This document shows, piece by piece, positions 30,780 through 42,078 of a DNA stretch of 64,000 nucleotides (positions are counted from its first letter, which is position 1; every line of letters begins with the position of its first letter). The notes beneath the pieces were generated by a model, which was not told the origin of the DNA, made no database searches, and worked only from the letters and a program-made list of their open reading frames with translations. Source of the DNA: Micropterix aruncella (taxonomy: Eukaryota > Arthropoda > Insecta > Lepidoptera > Micropterigidae); assembly GCA_944548615.1 (NCBI GenBank), contig OX155974.1, forward strand, positions 1,612,001 through 1,676,000, written 5' to 3'. Position numbers and translations under genes: made by a program.

Positions 30780-33700
30780 CTCGCCGCCCGAGGACGCCTA
30801 ACCTTAAGTTCTAGTGTGTAAAAACGGACCGAAGCCTCTCGCTCCTCGGCCGACGTTGAATCCTTCGCCTTTTTTATTCTTTGATCCGTGTTTAATTTTA
30901 AAATTCGAATATTTCTTTTTTTTTTTTTTTTTTTGCTTAAGCGATACATTGATCTCCGTGTTTTTTCGCTATCGGTCGCGCGTTCCTGTTGCGCGTTTTT
31001 TGTTTCTTTAGCGCGCGGGCGATCGATTCGTTTTAGAAGAGACCGCCCGAGGCTCGCGTCTCCCATCCTTCAATCAAAAAAATAAATGTATAATGTAACA
31101 GGGTACGAAAGAGATATTACATATCGTCGATATTTATCATGCGCATCGACGATATCTATCCGATATACGCGCATCAATATTCATCTTACGATATTTATGA
31201 ATTAAGAGCTATTTCGAGAATTTCAGGTATTCACGAGTCGTTTACTGTGATTATTACGCGTGAATTACCAAAATTATTGCAAATTTCGCATGTCAAAGAT
31301 CCCAGCACCTATCGAAAAGTATCTTCTATATTCTTTATAACCTGTATTATTTTTGTTGCATTTGACAGCTGCTCTAGAGTTTTCCAAGTTGTTTAAAATA
31401 CTGAATCGTCAATCTATAAGTGAGCTTGTACACGCCAACTGATTTACTTCCCGTTTGTCTATGTCCCGTTCTTAGTTTTCTTGTAATTCTCATTACAGTG
31501 GCATCTCATAAGCATAAATGGATGATTTTAACAATGATAACTCTTACACGCTTAGTAGCTTGAAATTCCTCACAAACAACTTAACTATTTGACTGTTTGT
31601 TAGTACAGTCAACTAATATTTTTAAAAATTTTATCCAAATATCTCATGAACTGAAGTATTTAGTTTTTCCACACCCTGAAAGTTTGCTCGTTGGCATGTA
31701 CAAGGTCTCACATATAGAGCGATAGCATCATAATCGATGATGAACGTTGGCAACGATAACTGCAATTCTCAACTCGGTGTTACAAGGCAAATAATATGGG
31801 CCTTCCTTAAGGGTCAGTCACCACCTATTGCGGAGGAACTCTACCGCCTGGCGTTCTGCATTAAATCACCAGCAGTACTGTATATTGTATGTAACTTTAT
31901 AATCGAGGATCGTTTTCTCCAATTGATACATCAGTAAGAATCTTTTTTTACAGGATGAACATTGTTAAACGTTTCCTTTAAAAAACATTTAAATTAAACA
32001 ACTAATTGTAACTTTTTAAATCGGATATCGATATATTTAAAAGCATAAGTATAAATACAAATCTTCAATAATATGTCGGTTATAAAAATTTGAGTTTTTA
32101 TCAAAACGATACTTTTGCAGAACTTGTATCGCTTTGACAAAATTTTCCTAATTTTGTAATTTCAATATTGTCAATTTTATAATGGTTCATCGACTCTTAT
32201 ACGAGATGAATGACTTTAGTTTCTTGGTATAGTCTCCTTATCATTATCTTCTAATATCGTTGATCTATATGTGAGACTGTATGTGCCAAAAATTCGAATC
32301 TTGGTTGTTTTATTGTTTTTAAAGTAGAATCACGCTTCGGATCGTTCTGTCTGTGCTCCGAGGCCTCAAATTTCTTAGTTTTAGTGTTAATTTTCATTGC
32401 AGTGGCATCCCGCAGGTTAAGTTAATGATTTATCCGGAGAAACTTTTTACGAGCTTCGTAAGGATTCCTCGTAAGGAACTTAACTAACGTAAAGGAATTT
32501 GGTTATTAATGTAAAGTCTCCTACTCTAGATTGTTCTGTCCATGTACTGAGGGCTCATAATTCTCATTGCAGTGGCGTCTTGCAGGCACCAGTTGATGAT
32601 TTGGTGATACCTCTCATTTGCAAAACTTTTAACTTTTCAACACTTTTAATCGTTGGTGTAGTAAACTAATAGTTGTTGGCATTTATGAGCTCTCATATAT
32701 AGAGCGACCGAAACGACGTCTTTGCTAATGTCGTAAAAAAATATCACGAGACAGAATCAAACCTCTGTCGATGTTAGATGTATCACTTTGTTAAACTCAC
32801 ATTTTGCGCTTACTAAAAAAAGGTTTTTGTACTGTTTTCTAGAAAATTCATTTTGCTGATGTCTCCGGTTTCGAGAAAAGTAAATAAAACCGCTAGAAAG
32901 TCATTTTTAAAAAAAAACCTGATGTATCGCTTTGAGGAAACGCTCCTCAATTTCTTTGAACTTAATATATCTATATGTTGATGTATATCGGAAGACTATG
33001 TATCGGATATTTTCGAACCCTGAGTGTATAAGAACAACCAGTATTCCCTGCTCTTTTTTACGTAAGAATCTGTGATAGTGTAATCGAATTGTGAACTGCT
33101 CGCTCCGCGTCGACGTCGACCGTTGACTGTCGTCGGCCGTTGACCTCCGCCCGGAGCGAACGGCGATTTTGTATTATTTTTTGTATATCGGAGGGACGCG
33201 AGCCACACCCCTGTACATAAGAGTTTTTAAGAAGTGGCGTTGCGGGAAACGCGTCGATTAGGATATAGTCAAGAAACGATAAAACTGCGACGTACAAATT
33301 CAACTATCTTTATGTTTTTAAACTTAAAAACGATGTTATATTTATAAACGAACAAAAAAAACCAAAAAAAAAAATGGATAACGCGCGCCGCGGCCCGTCC
33401 GCGTGCGAGCGCCGCCGCAAGCGTCTCGTTTTCGCGCCGTCATTCGTTTTCGACGACGAATGACGGAGCGTCGCTTTAATTAATTGATAGACGCCCTCGA
33501 GGGCGTCTCGTTTGTATGGATAGACGCAATGCGACGGCGCTGAATATTTCGGCTCGGCAAAGACGAGCGAACGCCGGCAATCGCCAAATTTTTTATAAAG
33601 TACAGAGTGCCGTTTCGTTCGTCTCGGCCGGGCGGCGGGGACGCGCGGCGCGCAACGGACGCGAACCCCGGTCTAAATTCCCAGCCCCTTTCCTGAGTCG

Positions 33701-33860
33701 TTTCGTCGGATCCAAATTCCCCGTCTTTTCCCGAACCGCTCCCGATCATCCCTGGTCTTCCTCGTCTCTCCTAAATCCTCTCCCGGGCCTTCCTGGCCCC
33801 TAAATTTGTCAAGATTTGGGTTTTTATTCGCATTAAAAAACACTTGGATGGCGCTAAAGA
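30780..33860 (+). other. Long UTR-like region downstream of the PNRC-like exon
   Basis: Unlike its surroundings, this 3 kb shows almost no recognisable mobile DNA. It holds poly-T (30912-30933) and AATAAA near 31081. Three diverged copies of a block, TTCTCATTACAGTGGCATCT (31490), TTTTCATTGCAGTGGCATCC (32391) and ATTCTCATTGCAGTGGCGTC (32560), are accompanied by paired blocks reading TCTCATATATAGAGCGA. The last 800 bases are CpG-rich with two hairpins (33437-33466, 33490-33507). It is consistent with a long 3' UTR, but a separate non-coding transcript is possible. Confidence 0.4.
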
Positions 33861-33932
33861 AGCAGCTAGACGCCGCAGATGCATCGTTTCGCAACTGAAT
33901 CTCAAGCAAAACGAAGATATATTTACCACCAA

Positions 33933-34594
33933 CTTGCGGTGTCAACTACAACGGGCGAGCCCGTCACCACAGGACGTTTTAACGATTTTCTCGTTCTGTC
34001 GCCCTGCAGTGAACGTAGAAGACTTTGGACAGAACAAATCCAACGTCCAGCTACGTCACAACCCGCAAGAAGCCAACGCCTTACCGCGAGATAGCCAGTG
34101 TTACCTGGCGGGCCGACCCTCGCGCCCTTGCTTCCATTTGTGACCAGATTTCTCCGGTCTCTCGATTGGTTCCGAGTTCGAGGTCGCTTGCGCGGTCCTC
34201 TCCCTTACGAAGCGGTGAAACGGTGTGCGCCGAATCTATCGCGGACCAAGGCGTCCTTTGCCCGACTCTGAACCGGGATCGGATGGTCAATGGTCATTTC
34301 AAGAGCAGTCGCCGTAAGGTAGACAACCACCCCCGCTCTATAGGAAACAATACAGTTCCCAGACTCCCCCGATTGTTAGTCGGAGAGCACAGTCGATTGG
34401 CTTGCGCCGCTCGGTGCGCAGACCGTCCAGGAGCGCCAGAGGATTGATTCCCAGGGGAGACTGGTTGACCCAGTGTCCTACCCAGGCTCGCACCCCATGC
34501 GTGGAGGCCATCGGATGGATGTTGACCCGTGAGTGTGACCGACCCTGAACACATGACTCATCGTGGCCACCTCATCATGGGCCCATTAGCTCCC
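33933..34594 (+). repeat. Family A copy A13, full length
   Basis: From CTTGCGGTGTCAACTACAAC to GGGCCCATTAGCTCCC. It is very close to A14, judged by almost identical translated frames. The flanks share only TTACCACCA (33923-33931 and about 34608), too far from the right end to be sure of a target duplication. Confidence 0.8.
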
Positions 34595-34599
34595 AAAAT

Positions 34600-35028
34600 G
34601 AGGTGCCTTACCACCAGACTGAATCTGAAAATCAGATGGACCTTCAAGACGCAATCACTTCGCAGAGCGGCTACTTTCCTGACGACACCAACATTTTCGC
34701 CAATTCGATTGAAAGCAGTGGACAGCATCAGCAGGATCTTGGCAAGTTCGAAGCGCGGACGGAATATTGGTTGCTGAGAAATTTTCAGTATGTTTTATCG
34801 TTCCTGGCCGCTCTCCACTGTCACCCACTTATTTCGTTGTCTCAACCGAGAACTGGAATAGAGGTATACCGACCAATGTCATAGCTAAACTTCAAAAAGG
34901 CCTTCGACACGGTTACTGTAAGATGACTTGCCAAAATTGAAAGTTGGATTCAAAACTTCTTAACTGGACGGACCTTTGTCGTGAAAGTAGGTGACTTTGA
35001 ATATTTCACTGTATCCAGTGTAGTGCAT
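34600..35028 (+). pseudogene. Scrambled LINE reverse transcriptase fragments
   Basis: First FPDDTNIFANSIESSGQHQQ (the FADD-box region, one D box base changed), then downstream FKKAFDTV and ESWIQNFLTGRTFVVKVGDF, which belong upstream of it in a normal reverse transcriptase. The order is inverted relative to the protein, so the copy is rearranged. Confidence 0.65.
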
Positions 35029-35140
35029 CGCGTCGCGGGCTGGGAGGGGATCGTAAACAGGAAATGAGCAAATATTTTTTTTTACATTTACCAAAAATGC
35101 CGACGCTTGTCAAGCATGCTTGATCGTCTAGATAGCCCGT
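35029..35140. mobile_element. Family J remnant (J3)
   Basis: CATCGCGTCGCGGGCTGGGA and GCTTGTCAAGCATGCTTGAT from both arms of J are joined with most of the centre deleted. Confidence 0.6.
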
Positions 35141-35283
35141 AAGATCCCTCGACCCGGCGCTGACTACACTGGGCACTACACTGGTACGTATTTTTGAAAA
35201 CTGCGGATTAAACGAATTCATTCGTTGTCATAACTATATAATTGCATAAATACAGGGATCAGTCACCAGCGAATTGTCATAAG

Positions 35284-37041
35284 AAGCCGACCATATTACG
35301 TAATCACGGTTTTGGGATTTTTGACCCCTTCCCTCCCCCATGTTGACAGACGCAATCAGCGGCCTGGCCCCCCTTCCTCCCCCCAAGATTACGTAGTTTG
35401 TCTGGGCTGTTTCCCGCACTTGGCCTCTTGATTGGGCCGTTGTGCGTGAAGTTGAATGGTTTTAAAAATATACTTATTGAGTCAAGAAATATTAAAGTAC
35501 TTTATTAACCCCTCCTCTCGCGAAGTAAAAATTCAGCTATCACTTTTGCGCCCGACATATTCGCGCGAAAAATCGACGCGAGTCGACGACCTTGATACAA
35601 ACGACCATAACTTGTAAACCATTACACTGATTATAAAAAGAATAACTGTAAAATGACCGCATTGAAATTTGAAATATAAAACATTATAACTTTCTCTCGT
35701 AAAACAATTAAAATAATAATGAATAAATATTACAAAATTGGCGAACTGAAGAAACTCGCCTATAAAATCATTTCGATTTTTTTGTCACAAAATACGTAAA
35801 ATATGCAAAAATTGTAAATACAGTTATGTTCTTTATTAAATGCTTTACCAAAACCATATTTTTTTTTTGACTTATTTGCATACAAAAATATTTATTTATT
35901 CAGCCAAGAAAAATTTTATGTATTCTCGTAAAAAAAAAATTTTTTAATTTGTGACTACTTATGGTATTTTTTTATATGAAATTCTTTCAAAATAACTTTA
36001 TTACTACATCACACTTCTTAGAAATCACACCAGAACTTTGAGCTTTGTCTGATATTACAGAAAAATCTAAAGTTTTGAGAGTGCGTCCAAAACTTAATAA
36101 ACTTTGAATGCTCATAATATAAAATTCGTTAGATTTTTTCAATTATATTGTCTCATTATAAACTTATTATATGTCTAATAACTAATTACTATACTCCAAA
36201 GAGTCACATTTCATCGAAAAACTGGAAAATCGCACTTAATTCTCTCATAGTAATTATCAAAACAAGTTTCTTTGCGCGAGTCATATTAGAAAACAACATA
36301 TAATGTTCAAAATACGCCTAATTATGTGATAACTTAGGATGTAAATGAAGCAATACCTATTTTGTTAGTAAATTAAAGCGACATTACGTCATATTTCGCG
36401 ATATATCGGGATATTTCACAAACATTACAAAATAAAAACGACCATTTTTTCGCGAGGGCTTTGTCGTCGCCGAAGTCTTTTGTTTAAAAATTCGTGAAAA
36501 ACAGCAAATGGACTATCTCAAATGACTAATCCTCATTCCGAAACTACTTAAAATGCAAATTACTCACTGTTCTCCAGTAAATAACACTCAAACACTGCAC
36601 ATACACCATTTTTATCACCCATTTCGCGGAAACGTAAGCGGCCGTGTTGGTTGCCGGCGGACACTAGCGTTTGACGTCTATGCTCTTTTTTTAAATCGTC
36701 CTTCGATATTGCCAGACGGAAATCTTGAATTAAAGATATTTTGGCCATATCGTAGCGCCCTCAGAAAGTATATAGTACGGCGTGTCGAATTGTAAATTGC
36801 ATTTTTCGCAGCGGCGAGCGTTTGGTCCCGTATACAACGTTACGGAGTGTTAGGCGGCCGACATTTGGTCCGCCAGGGGATGTTACGGAGCGACCGGGTT
36901 AATTAGAAAATTGTGATGCGGTGACCAAAGTTGATTACGTAATCAGGACGGGCGCCCCTCCCCCCCACGTAATCAGGCGAAAGCCTCAGCTCCAACCCCC
37001 CCTCCCACCTCGGTGATTACGTAATATGTGGACGAACCCTA
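35284..37041. mobile_element. TIR element with TTACGTAATC ends, host of family F
   Basis: The left end CATATTACGTAATCACGGTT and the right end (inverse) CCACATATTACGTAATCACC resemble those of 16250-17637, including the internal GATTACGTAATCAGG box. It contains a LINE 3' fragment (35401-35450) and the family F element. Confidence 0.55.
35509..36898 (+). mobile_element. TTAA element family F
   Basis: TTAA at 35505-35508 and 36899-36902; starts CCCCTCCTCTCGCG, ends GAGCGACCGGG. Paired motifs TTTGGTCC at 36821 and 36864 (43 bp apart), each followed by a GTTACGGAG. The core near 35620-35720 is alignable with families D and E. On the minus strand a short leader ATGGGTGATAAAAATGG runs into a GTGAGT donor near 36566. 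Confidence 0.75.
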
Positions 37042-37135
37042 ACAGTAAAACCACCGATCGGTGGTATTGGCATTCCAGCTGTTAATAGCCAAACTAGTAT
37101 TATGTAAGTATCCTAACATTTCACTTTATTATTAA

Positions 37136-38039
37136 CTAGCTGACCCGTGCCCACTTCGTTGGGCGGTAAAACTTTTTACCTGTGATGAAATTATGAGTGG
37201 TTTGGTTAGTACTGAGTGCTATGATTTATTTCCTGACTGCCAAAAGAAGGGTTATATTTTTACTGCATATGTATGTATGTATTTGCATGCCAATTTGGCT
37301 ATATCACCGGGTTTGAAATGAGTGAATGAAATGATTATGATTCAATATATATTTTTTAATTGTTCAAAACTTCTCTGTATACTATTTTAGATGTAATGTT
37401 ATTATTTGGTACCAAAAATATATAGTCTTTCCGGAGTTCCAACCCAAGATAAGCCAACAAATAACTGCCCATGGGAAATACACAGCTTTCTCAGGTCAAT
37501 GCCCACCAGAGAGAATGTTTGACCCTGGGACTTATTAATAGTGTGGGAAAAAGAGATCTTGACGGGATACTGTAGCCTTTTAAACGGTATGGGTAAATCA
37601 GACGGAATCATGGGTATCCGCGGAATATAAGCCAGTTGTTTCAGAGCTGGCCCAGTGAGAATGGGAGAATGGAGTTTTTTAATATAAAAAACTACTTTTT
37701 GTGACTTTAATATAAAAGTTACACATATGCTGTCGCTGACTTTTTTGTAGACATTATCAAGCTCTCCAACTTTTGTCTAGAACTTAATCATATATCTCTC
37801 ATCGTTAAGGCAGCGTTAGTTAGAAACTTTTTGTTCGACCGTTTTTTCTCCGACTTACTTTGCAAATCCGACTACCACAAAAAAGTCTTTTCATTTTTCG
37901 GATTAATATATAGCCTATGACACTCACAAATAACGTGGCTTTCTATTGGTAAAAGAATTTTCAAAATCGGTTCAGTAGATCCAGAGATTACTTCCTACAA
38001 CCTCACAAACTACTTACCTCTTTATAATATTAGTATAGA
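37136..38039 (-). mobile_element. Helitron with intact termini and helicase remnant
   Basis: The minus strand begins A|TCTATACTAATATTATAAAG (38039) and ends with a GCCCA...TGGGC hairpin, CACGGGTCAG and CTAG|T (37136), inserted between A and T as Helitrons do. 904 bp long, so mostly deleted, but it retains part of the helicase. Confidence 0.9.
37402..37611 (-). pseudogene. Helitron Pif1-like helicase C-terminal fragment
   Basis: The minus frame reads RLQYPVKISFSHTINKSQGQ, TFSLVGIDLRKLCISHGQLF and VGLSWVGTPERLYI. These are motifs V and VI of the Helitron Rep/helicase (normally SFAMTINKSQGQ and YVALSRV). The start, Rep domain and Walker motifs are missing. Confidence 0.85.
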
Positions 38040-38518
38040 TAACATACTAGGTAATTGATATGAAATGATGATGCAATCATATCTTTTGAAAAGATAAGTA
38101 ATTAGAACTCGTGACTATTGTTTATATAGTCCATAGGACAAAGAGCTCTATATGTATATAAACATATTTTTATTGTTCTTGTTGTTAAGCTCAACATTTG
38201 TGATTGGCCGATAATAGTATAGTATTACTGTACTGACCTTCTCGAACTCTTTATTTCTTAGTAATAGACACTGAAGACACTTAAAATATCTTTATTATTA
38301 TTATTACAAGTGAATCAAAGTGAGGCTTTGCAATGCCTATAACCCAGATGAGAGGCAAAATGTCATTGTCTTGAGAACGCTTTGTTCGATTTCAAAAATT
38401 ATTTCAATTAGTTTCATTCGTCTATCTGTCAAATGGATCGCAGATCAAAGGGCTTGTTTTCGTGTCCAATGTCGCGAATTGGATTGGGTTTTCCGACTGT
38501 TTTTTTCGTCGGAAAAGC

Positions 38519-38760
38519 CAATACCGCTACAATATATATACGACTATATACGTTTGGATGTTGGTATACCTGTCTGTCTGTCCGAGCTCAATAGACTCCG
38601 AAACCGTTTGACTGATCACCATGAAAGTTGGCACATAAATGTATTTTTTCTTTGTTGTAACTTACCAATAGATGGCGCTGCAGCGCATGAACTTCTAATG
38701 CGCACGGAGAACAATTAAGAGACAAACTTTCTAGTGCATGTTTTCTGCTGCGCCAAATAC
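38519..38760 (+). repeat. Short interspersed repeat shared with 55804-56090
   Basis: TTGGATGTTGGTATACCTGTC through CAATAGACTCCGAAACCGTT and GATGGCGCTGCAGCGCATGA; the inverse occurs inside the Helitron-like element at 55804-56636. Bases 38040-38518 are AT-rich with no feature recognised. Confidence 0.6.
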
Positions 38761-38814
38761 GAAAACTGAGTTCTAAGGACACCAAAACTATTTATTATGC
38801 CTATTTTGAGTCTT

Positions 38815-38995
38815 CTCCGTTACGGTATTTCTTCTGGGCGCAATGCACTATCGATCTAAGGCAACATATTTTTTCACTGCAGAAAAGGGCCATTCGAATT
38901 TTAAGTAATCTGGGTTATGTAGAATCATGCCGTGGACATAGAATCAGGCTTAAAATCCTTACCTTTCATCTCTATAAGTGTTAGAATGCATTAAA
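38815..38995 (+). pseudogene. LINE reverse transcriptase scrap
   Basis: Frame gives YGISSGRN, then after a shift QHIFSLQKRAIRILSNLGYV and ESCRGHRIRLKILTFHLYKC, typical of L2/CR1-like elements just after the thumb. Confidence 0.7.
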
Positions 38996-39005
38996 TTGAC
39001 TTTAA

Positions 39006-39694
39006 CCCTTGGAGTAAATGGGTATTTTCATGGATGCATTTGTCTCTTTTGCAGGATTTTCGGCGACATCGACGGCGCTCGACAAAGTACTATAACTACG
39101 AAACTACTACACCAATCATAAAAAGAACAACTGCACAATGATTGTATTGAAATTTTGAATATAGAATATTGAAATATCATTTTGTAAAACGATTAGATAA
39201 TTATGAATAAATATGAGAACGTCAAAGAAGTGAAAAAACAATGGCCGACTTTGGCATTTGCGATGCGACATTCAAAGACCCGAAATACTTTATATACACG
39301 ATAAATGGTACATCTAATCAGTTTAGGGGGACTATATGATGTTGTAGAAATGGTTTTACTTACGATTCGTTCAAAAAACACCGAAAACTACACGAAAAAC
39401 GTTTCCGAAATGGCGGCACACGCACCAGCGGACTTGACGTTTCGTGAAGGCGGATGTTCGATTTGCCGCGGTCCGTAATAATATGTTACATGGACTGCGC
39501 AGTTGCTGCTGCGAATGCTAACAGAGAGAATTTAATTCTGTACCGATCTGCCATACGCATGAAAGAGACAAAATGCTTTCGATGGTAAAAAAAGAGTTCG
39601 AAAGCGCGCGCGCCGAGCGAGACCAGATCTGGTCGACTCATACTCAACGGATAATTGTTTCGCAACCAGATTTGGTCGACTCATACTCAACGGG
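39006..39694 (+). mobile_element. TTAA element family D, long form (D2)
   Basis: TTAA at 39002-39005 and 39695-39698. Ends match D1 and D3, but 380 extra bases remain inside. Paired motifs GACCAGATCTGGTC (39621) and AACCAGATTTGGTC (39664) are 43 bp apart. The extra interior has, on the minus strand, a CGCCATTTCGGAAACG leader with a GTAAGT donor near 39360, like the 5' exon of a lost transposase gene. Confidence 0.85.
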
Positions 39695-39721
39695 TTAAAG
39701 AACATAGCTACGCTGCCGATA

Positions 39722-40293
39722 CAATAAATAAATACAAACGGAGCTGCCATGGAATTCACCGACCGGAGTCGGGCCCATCATATTACTATTTTTTTTACAC
39801 TTCTGGGGGGTGAGCAGTGCATTCCGGACTTACGAACCGGCTGTGGTAGGTTTAGGACAGCTGTCTTGCCACATGTGAGCGTTCACCTTACCACCCATTC
39901 ACTCCCCCTTCGAAGCCATAGAATTTGAGATGCGCAAATCGCAGTTTTAGATAATTTTTCTAAGAAAGAGTTGTTTATTTTTCTGGAAAGGCCAAGATCT
40001 TTAAAGAGGTGAAATAGAGATTTAGCTGGCAGGCCACGAGCGCCAACTTCCACCGCGTGAAGGTGAACAGTGAAGCCGTTCCGGGTTACGGCATTTGCAA
40101 GATCATGGTATTTATTTAATTTGTACTCGTGGTCTTTTGGGATATTTGATTCCCATGGAACAGTTAATTCTACAATAAGAGCCACCTTCCGAGATAGAGA
40201 GTAAAGAGTTATATCTGGACGGAGGGCTGTGCATCCGAGACTTTCAGGGAATTTATACTGCTTAGAGACCGAATCAACTTCCAGAATCCAATC
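39722..40293 (-). pseudogene. Family B LINE 3' end (copy B4)
   Basis: Open on the minus strand over 158 codons: YKFPESLGCTALRPDITLYS, VELTVPWESNIPKDHEYKLN, EVGARGLPAKSLFHLFKDLG. Standard 3' UTR. It is one of the best-preserved coding tails. Confidence 0.8.
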
Positions 40294-40457
40294 TCCAGAT
40301 ACCCAATAATGAGAGACGTAAAGAAAGCCCAATTGTCCAAACCGAAGATCGTTTGACATGTATCAGAAAAGTGAGACCCGACCTCAAATAATGGGAATAG
40401 GAAAGGACAAAGCAGTTTATAACCCAGTTGTGGTTCAAATTCCAGCCAACATTTTAG

Positions 40458-40600
40458 CACGACAGCCCAGTGGCATAGTGGTTAGGCCGCCTATTACATT
40501 ATACTGATCCGACTTCGATTCCTGGCTGGGTCACCTTTGCCGTTGGGATAAAATTAATTAGACTACATTTCAATTTTGTCGATCGAATGCAATAACAAAA
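40458..40600 (+). repeat. tRNA-derived SINE fragment
   Basis: An A-box-like TGGCATAGTGG (40471-40481) and a B-box-like ACTTCGATTCC (40512-40522), 31 bases apart, lie in a frame reading AGTGGTTAGGCCGCC ... CTGGCTGGGTCACC. The tRNA-like head is followed by about 70 AT-rich bases. It does not fold as an intact tRNA. Confidence 0.6.
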
Positions 40601-40721
40601 AGTAACACACCACTTAGGCCTCTATTAGACTAGGCAGCCAGGCTGCTCTAACGGCGACTCGCCTTCTATTACACTAGGCGACCAGGATCCATCGGCGACA
40701 CGTGCAGAGCACCTGCAGGGT

Positions 40722-41388
40722 GGGAGCTAATGGGCCCATGATGAGGTGGCCACAATGACCCATGTGTTCAGGGTCGGTCACACTCACGGGTCAACACCCA
40801 TCCGATGGCCTCCACGCATGGGGTGCGAGCCTGGGTAGGACACTGGGTCAACCAGTCTCCCCTGGGAATCAATCCTCTGGCGCTCCTGGACGGTCTGCGC
40901 ACCGAGCGGCGCAAGCCAATCGACTGTGCTCTCCGACTAACAATCGGGGGAGTCTGGGAACTGTATTGTTTCCTATAGAGCGGGGGTAGTTGTCTACCTT
41001 ACGGCGACTGCTCTTGAAATGACCATTGGCCATCCGATCCCGGTTCAGAGTCGGGCAAAGGACGCCTTGGTCCGCGATAGATTCGGTGCACTCCGTTTCA
41101 CCGCTTCGTAAGGGAGAGGACCGCGCAAGCGACCTCGAACTCGGAACCAATCGAGAGACCGGAGAAATCTGGTCACAATTGGAAGTGAGGGCGCGAGTAT
41201 CTCGAGCCCGCCGGGTTTATTCCTGGCTCACTCGCGGTAAGGCGTTGGACTCTCACGGGTTGTGACGTAGCTGGACGTAGGATTGTACTGTCCAAAGTCT
41301 TCTACGTTCACTGCAGGGCGACAGAACGACTAATCGTTAAAACGTCCTGTGGTGACGGGCTCGCCCGTTGTAGTCGACACCGCAAGAT
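40722..41388 (-). mobile_element. Family A retroposon, full length with 15-bp TSD (A14)
   Basis: 667 bp flanked by GAGCACCTGCAGGGT at 40707-40721 and 41389-41403. Near-identical to A13. Confidence 0.88.
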
Positions 41389-41429
41389 GAGCACCTGCAG
41401 GGTAACTGATGGCACAGCCAACATCGTTT

Positions 41430-42078
41430 TATAAAAAATCCCTAGACTAACCCAAAAATGTTTCAAGCTGTGAAAGACTTTGTCTATCTGGGCTCCATGA
41501 TATGCAACGACGGAAACTGTGAAAAGGAAGTCTCACGCAGAAGCCAGATGGCAAGATCGGTCATGAGCAAGCTAGAAAGGCTGTGGGAGAATAGGGGTAT
41601 AAGCAAGCGGACTAAGGTCAGGCTGGTTCGAGCTCTGGTTTTCTCGATCTTTCTCTATGCATCGGAGGCATGGAGCCTGAAGGCTCGGATACGCACCAAA
41701 ATCGATGCACTGGAGATGTGGTGTTGGCGTAAAATGCTAGGAATCCCATGGACAGCACGCCGCACCAACAAATCTGTCCTGGAAGAACTCGGCATCCAAG
41801 TGAGACTCCACCGTATGCATGAGAAGGCTCCTGCAGTTCTTCGGTCATGTTGCCAGGAGAAACCCAGAGAATCTGGAGAAAATGCTTTCCGGGGGTCGAG
41901 TGGAGGGAAGAAGTAGCAGAGCCAGATGGAACGACCTCATCAAAGAAGTTACAAAAGGGTCAATACAATCTGCGACCCGCCATGCAGAAGACAGGTCGAA
42001 GTGGAGGAGCCTCGTAGGCAAACTGTTGTCTAGTGGCCACGATCCTCAGTAATGAGGGAACGACGGAGAAGAAGAACC
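41430..42078 (+). pseudogene. RTE-type LINE fragment (copy 2)
   Basis: Open 152 codons (41458-41913): VKDFVYLGSMICNDGNCEKE, SKLERLWENRGISKRTKVRL, VFSIFLYASEAWSLKARIRT, EMWCWRKMLGIPWTARRTNK. It then needs a frame change to MRRLLQFFGHVARRNPENLE and RARWNDLIKEVTKGSIQS, ending at 42052. Final bases AACGACGGAGAAGAAGAA are the usual RTE tail. The endonuclease and palm are absent. Confidence 0.85.

Noticed and set aside
30476..31066. 196-codon open frame on the minus strand
   Set aside because: It lies opposite the PNRC-like exon in GC-rich DNA that opens several frames; it is low-complexity (Arg/Lys runs from poly-T) and lacks a splice or motif context.
33923..34620. TTACCACCA as target duplication of family A copy A13
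   Set aside because: The right copy is 13 bases beyond the element end and only 9 bases long, so chance cannot be excluded.
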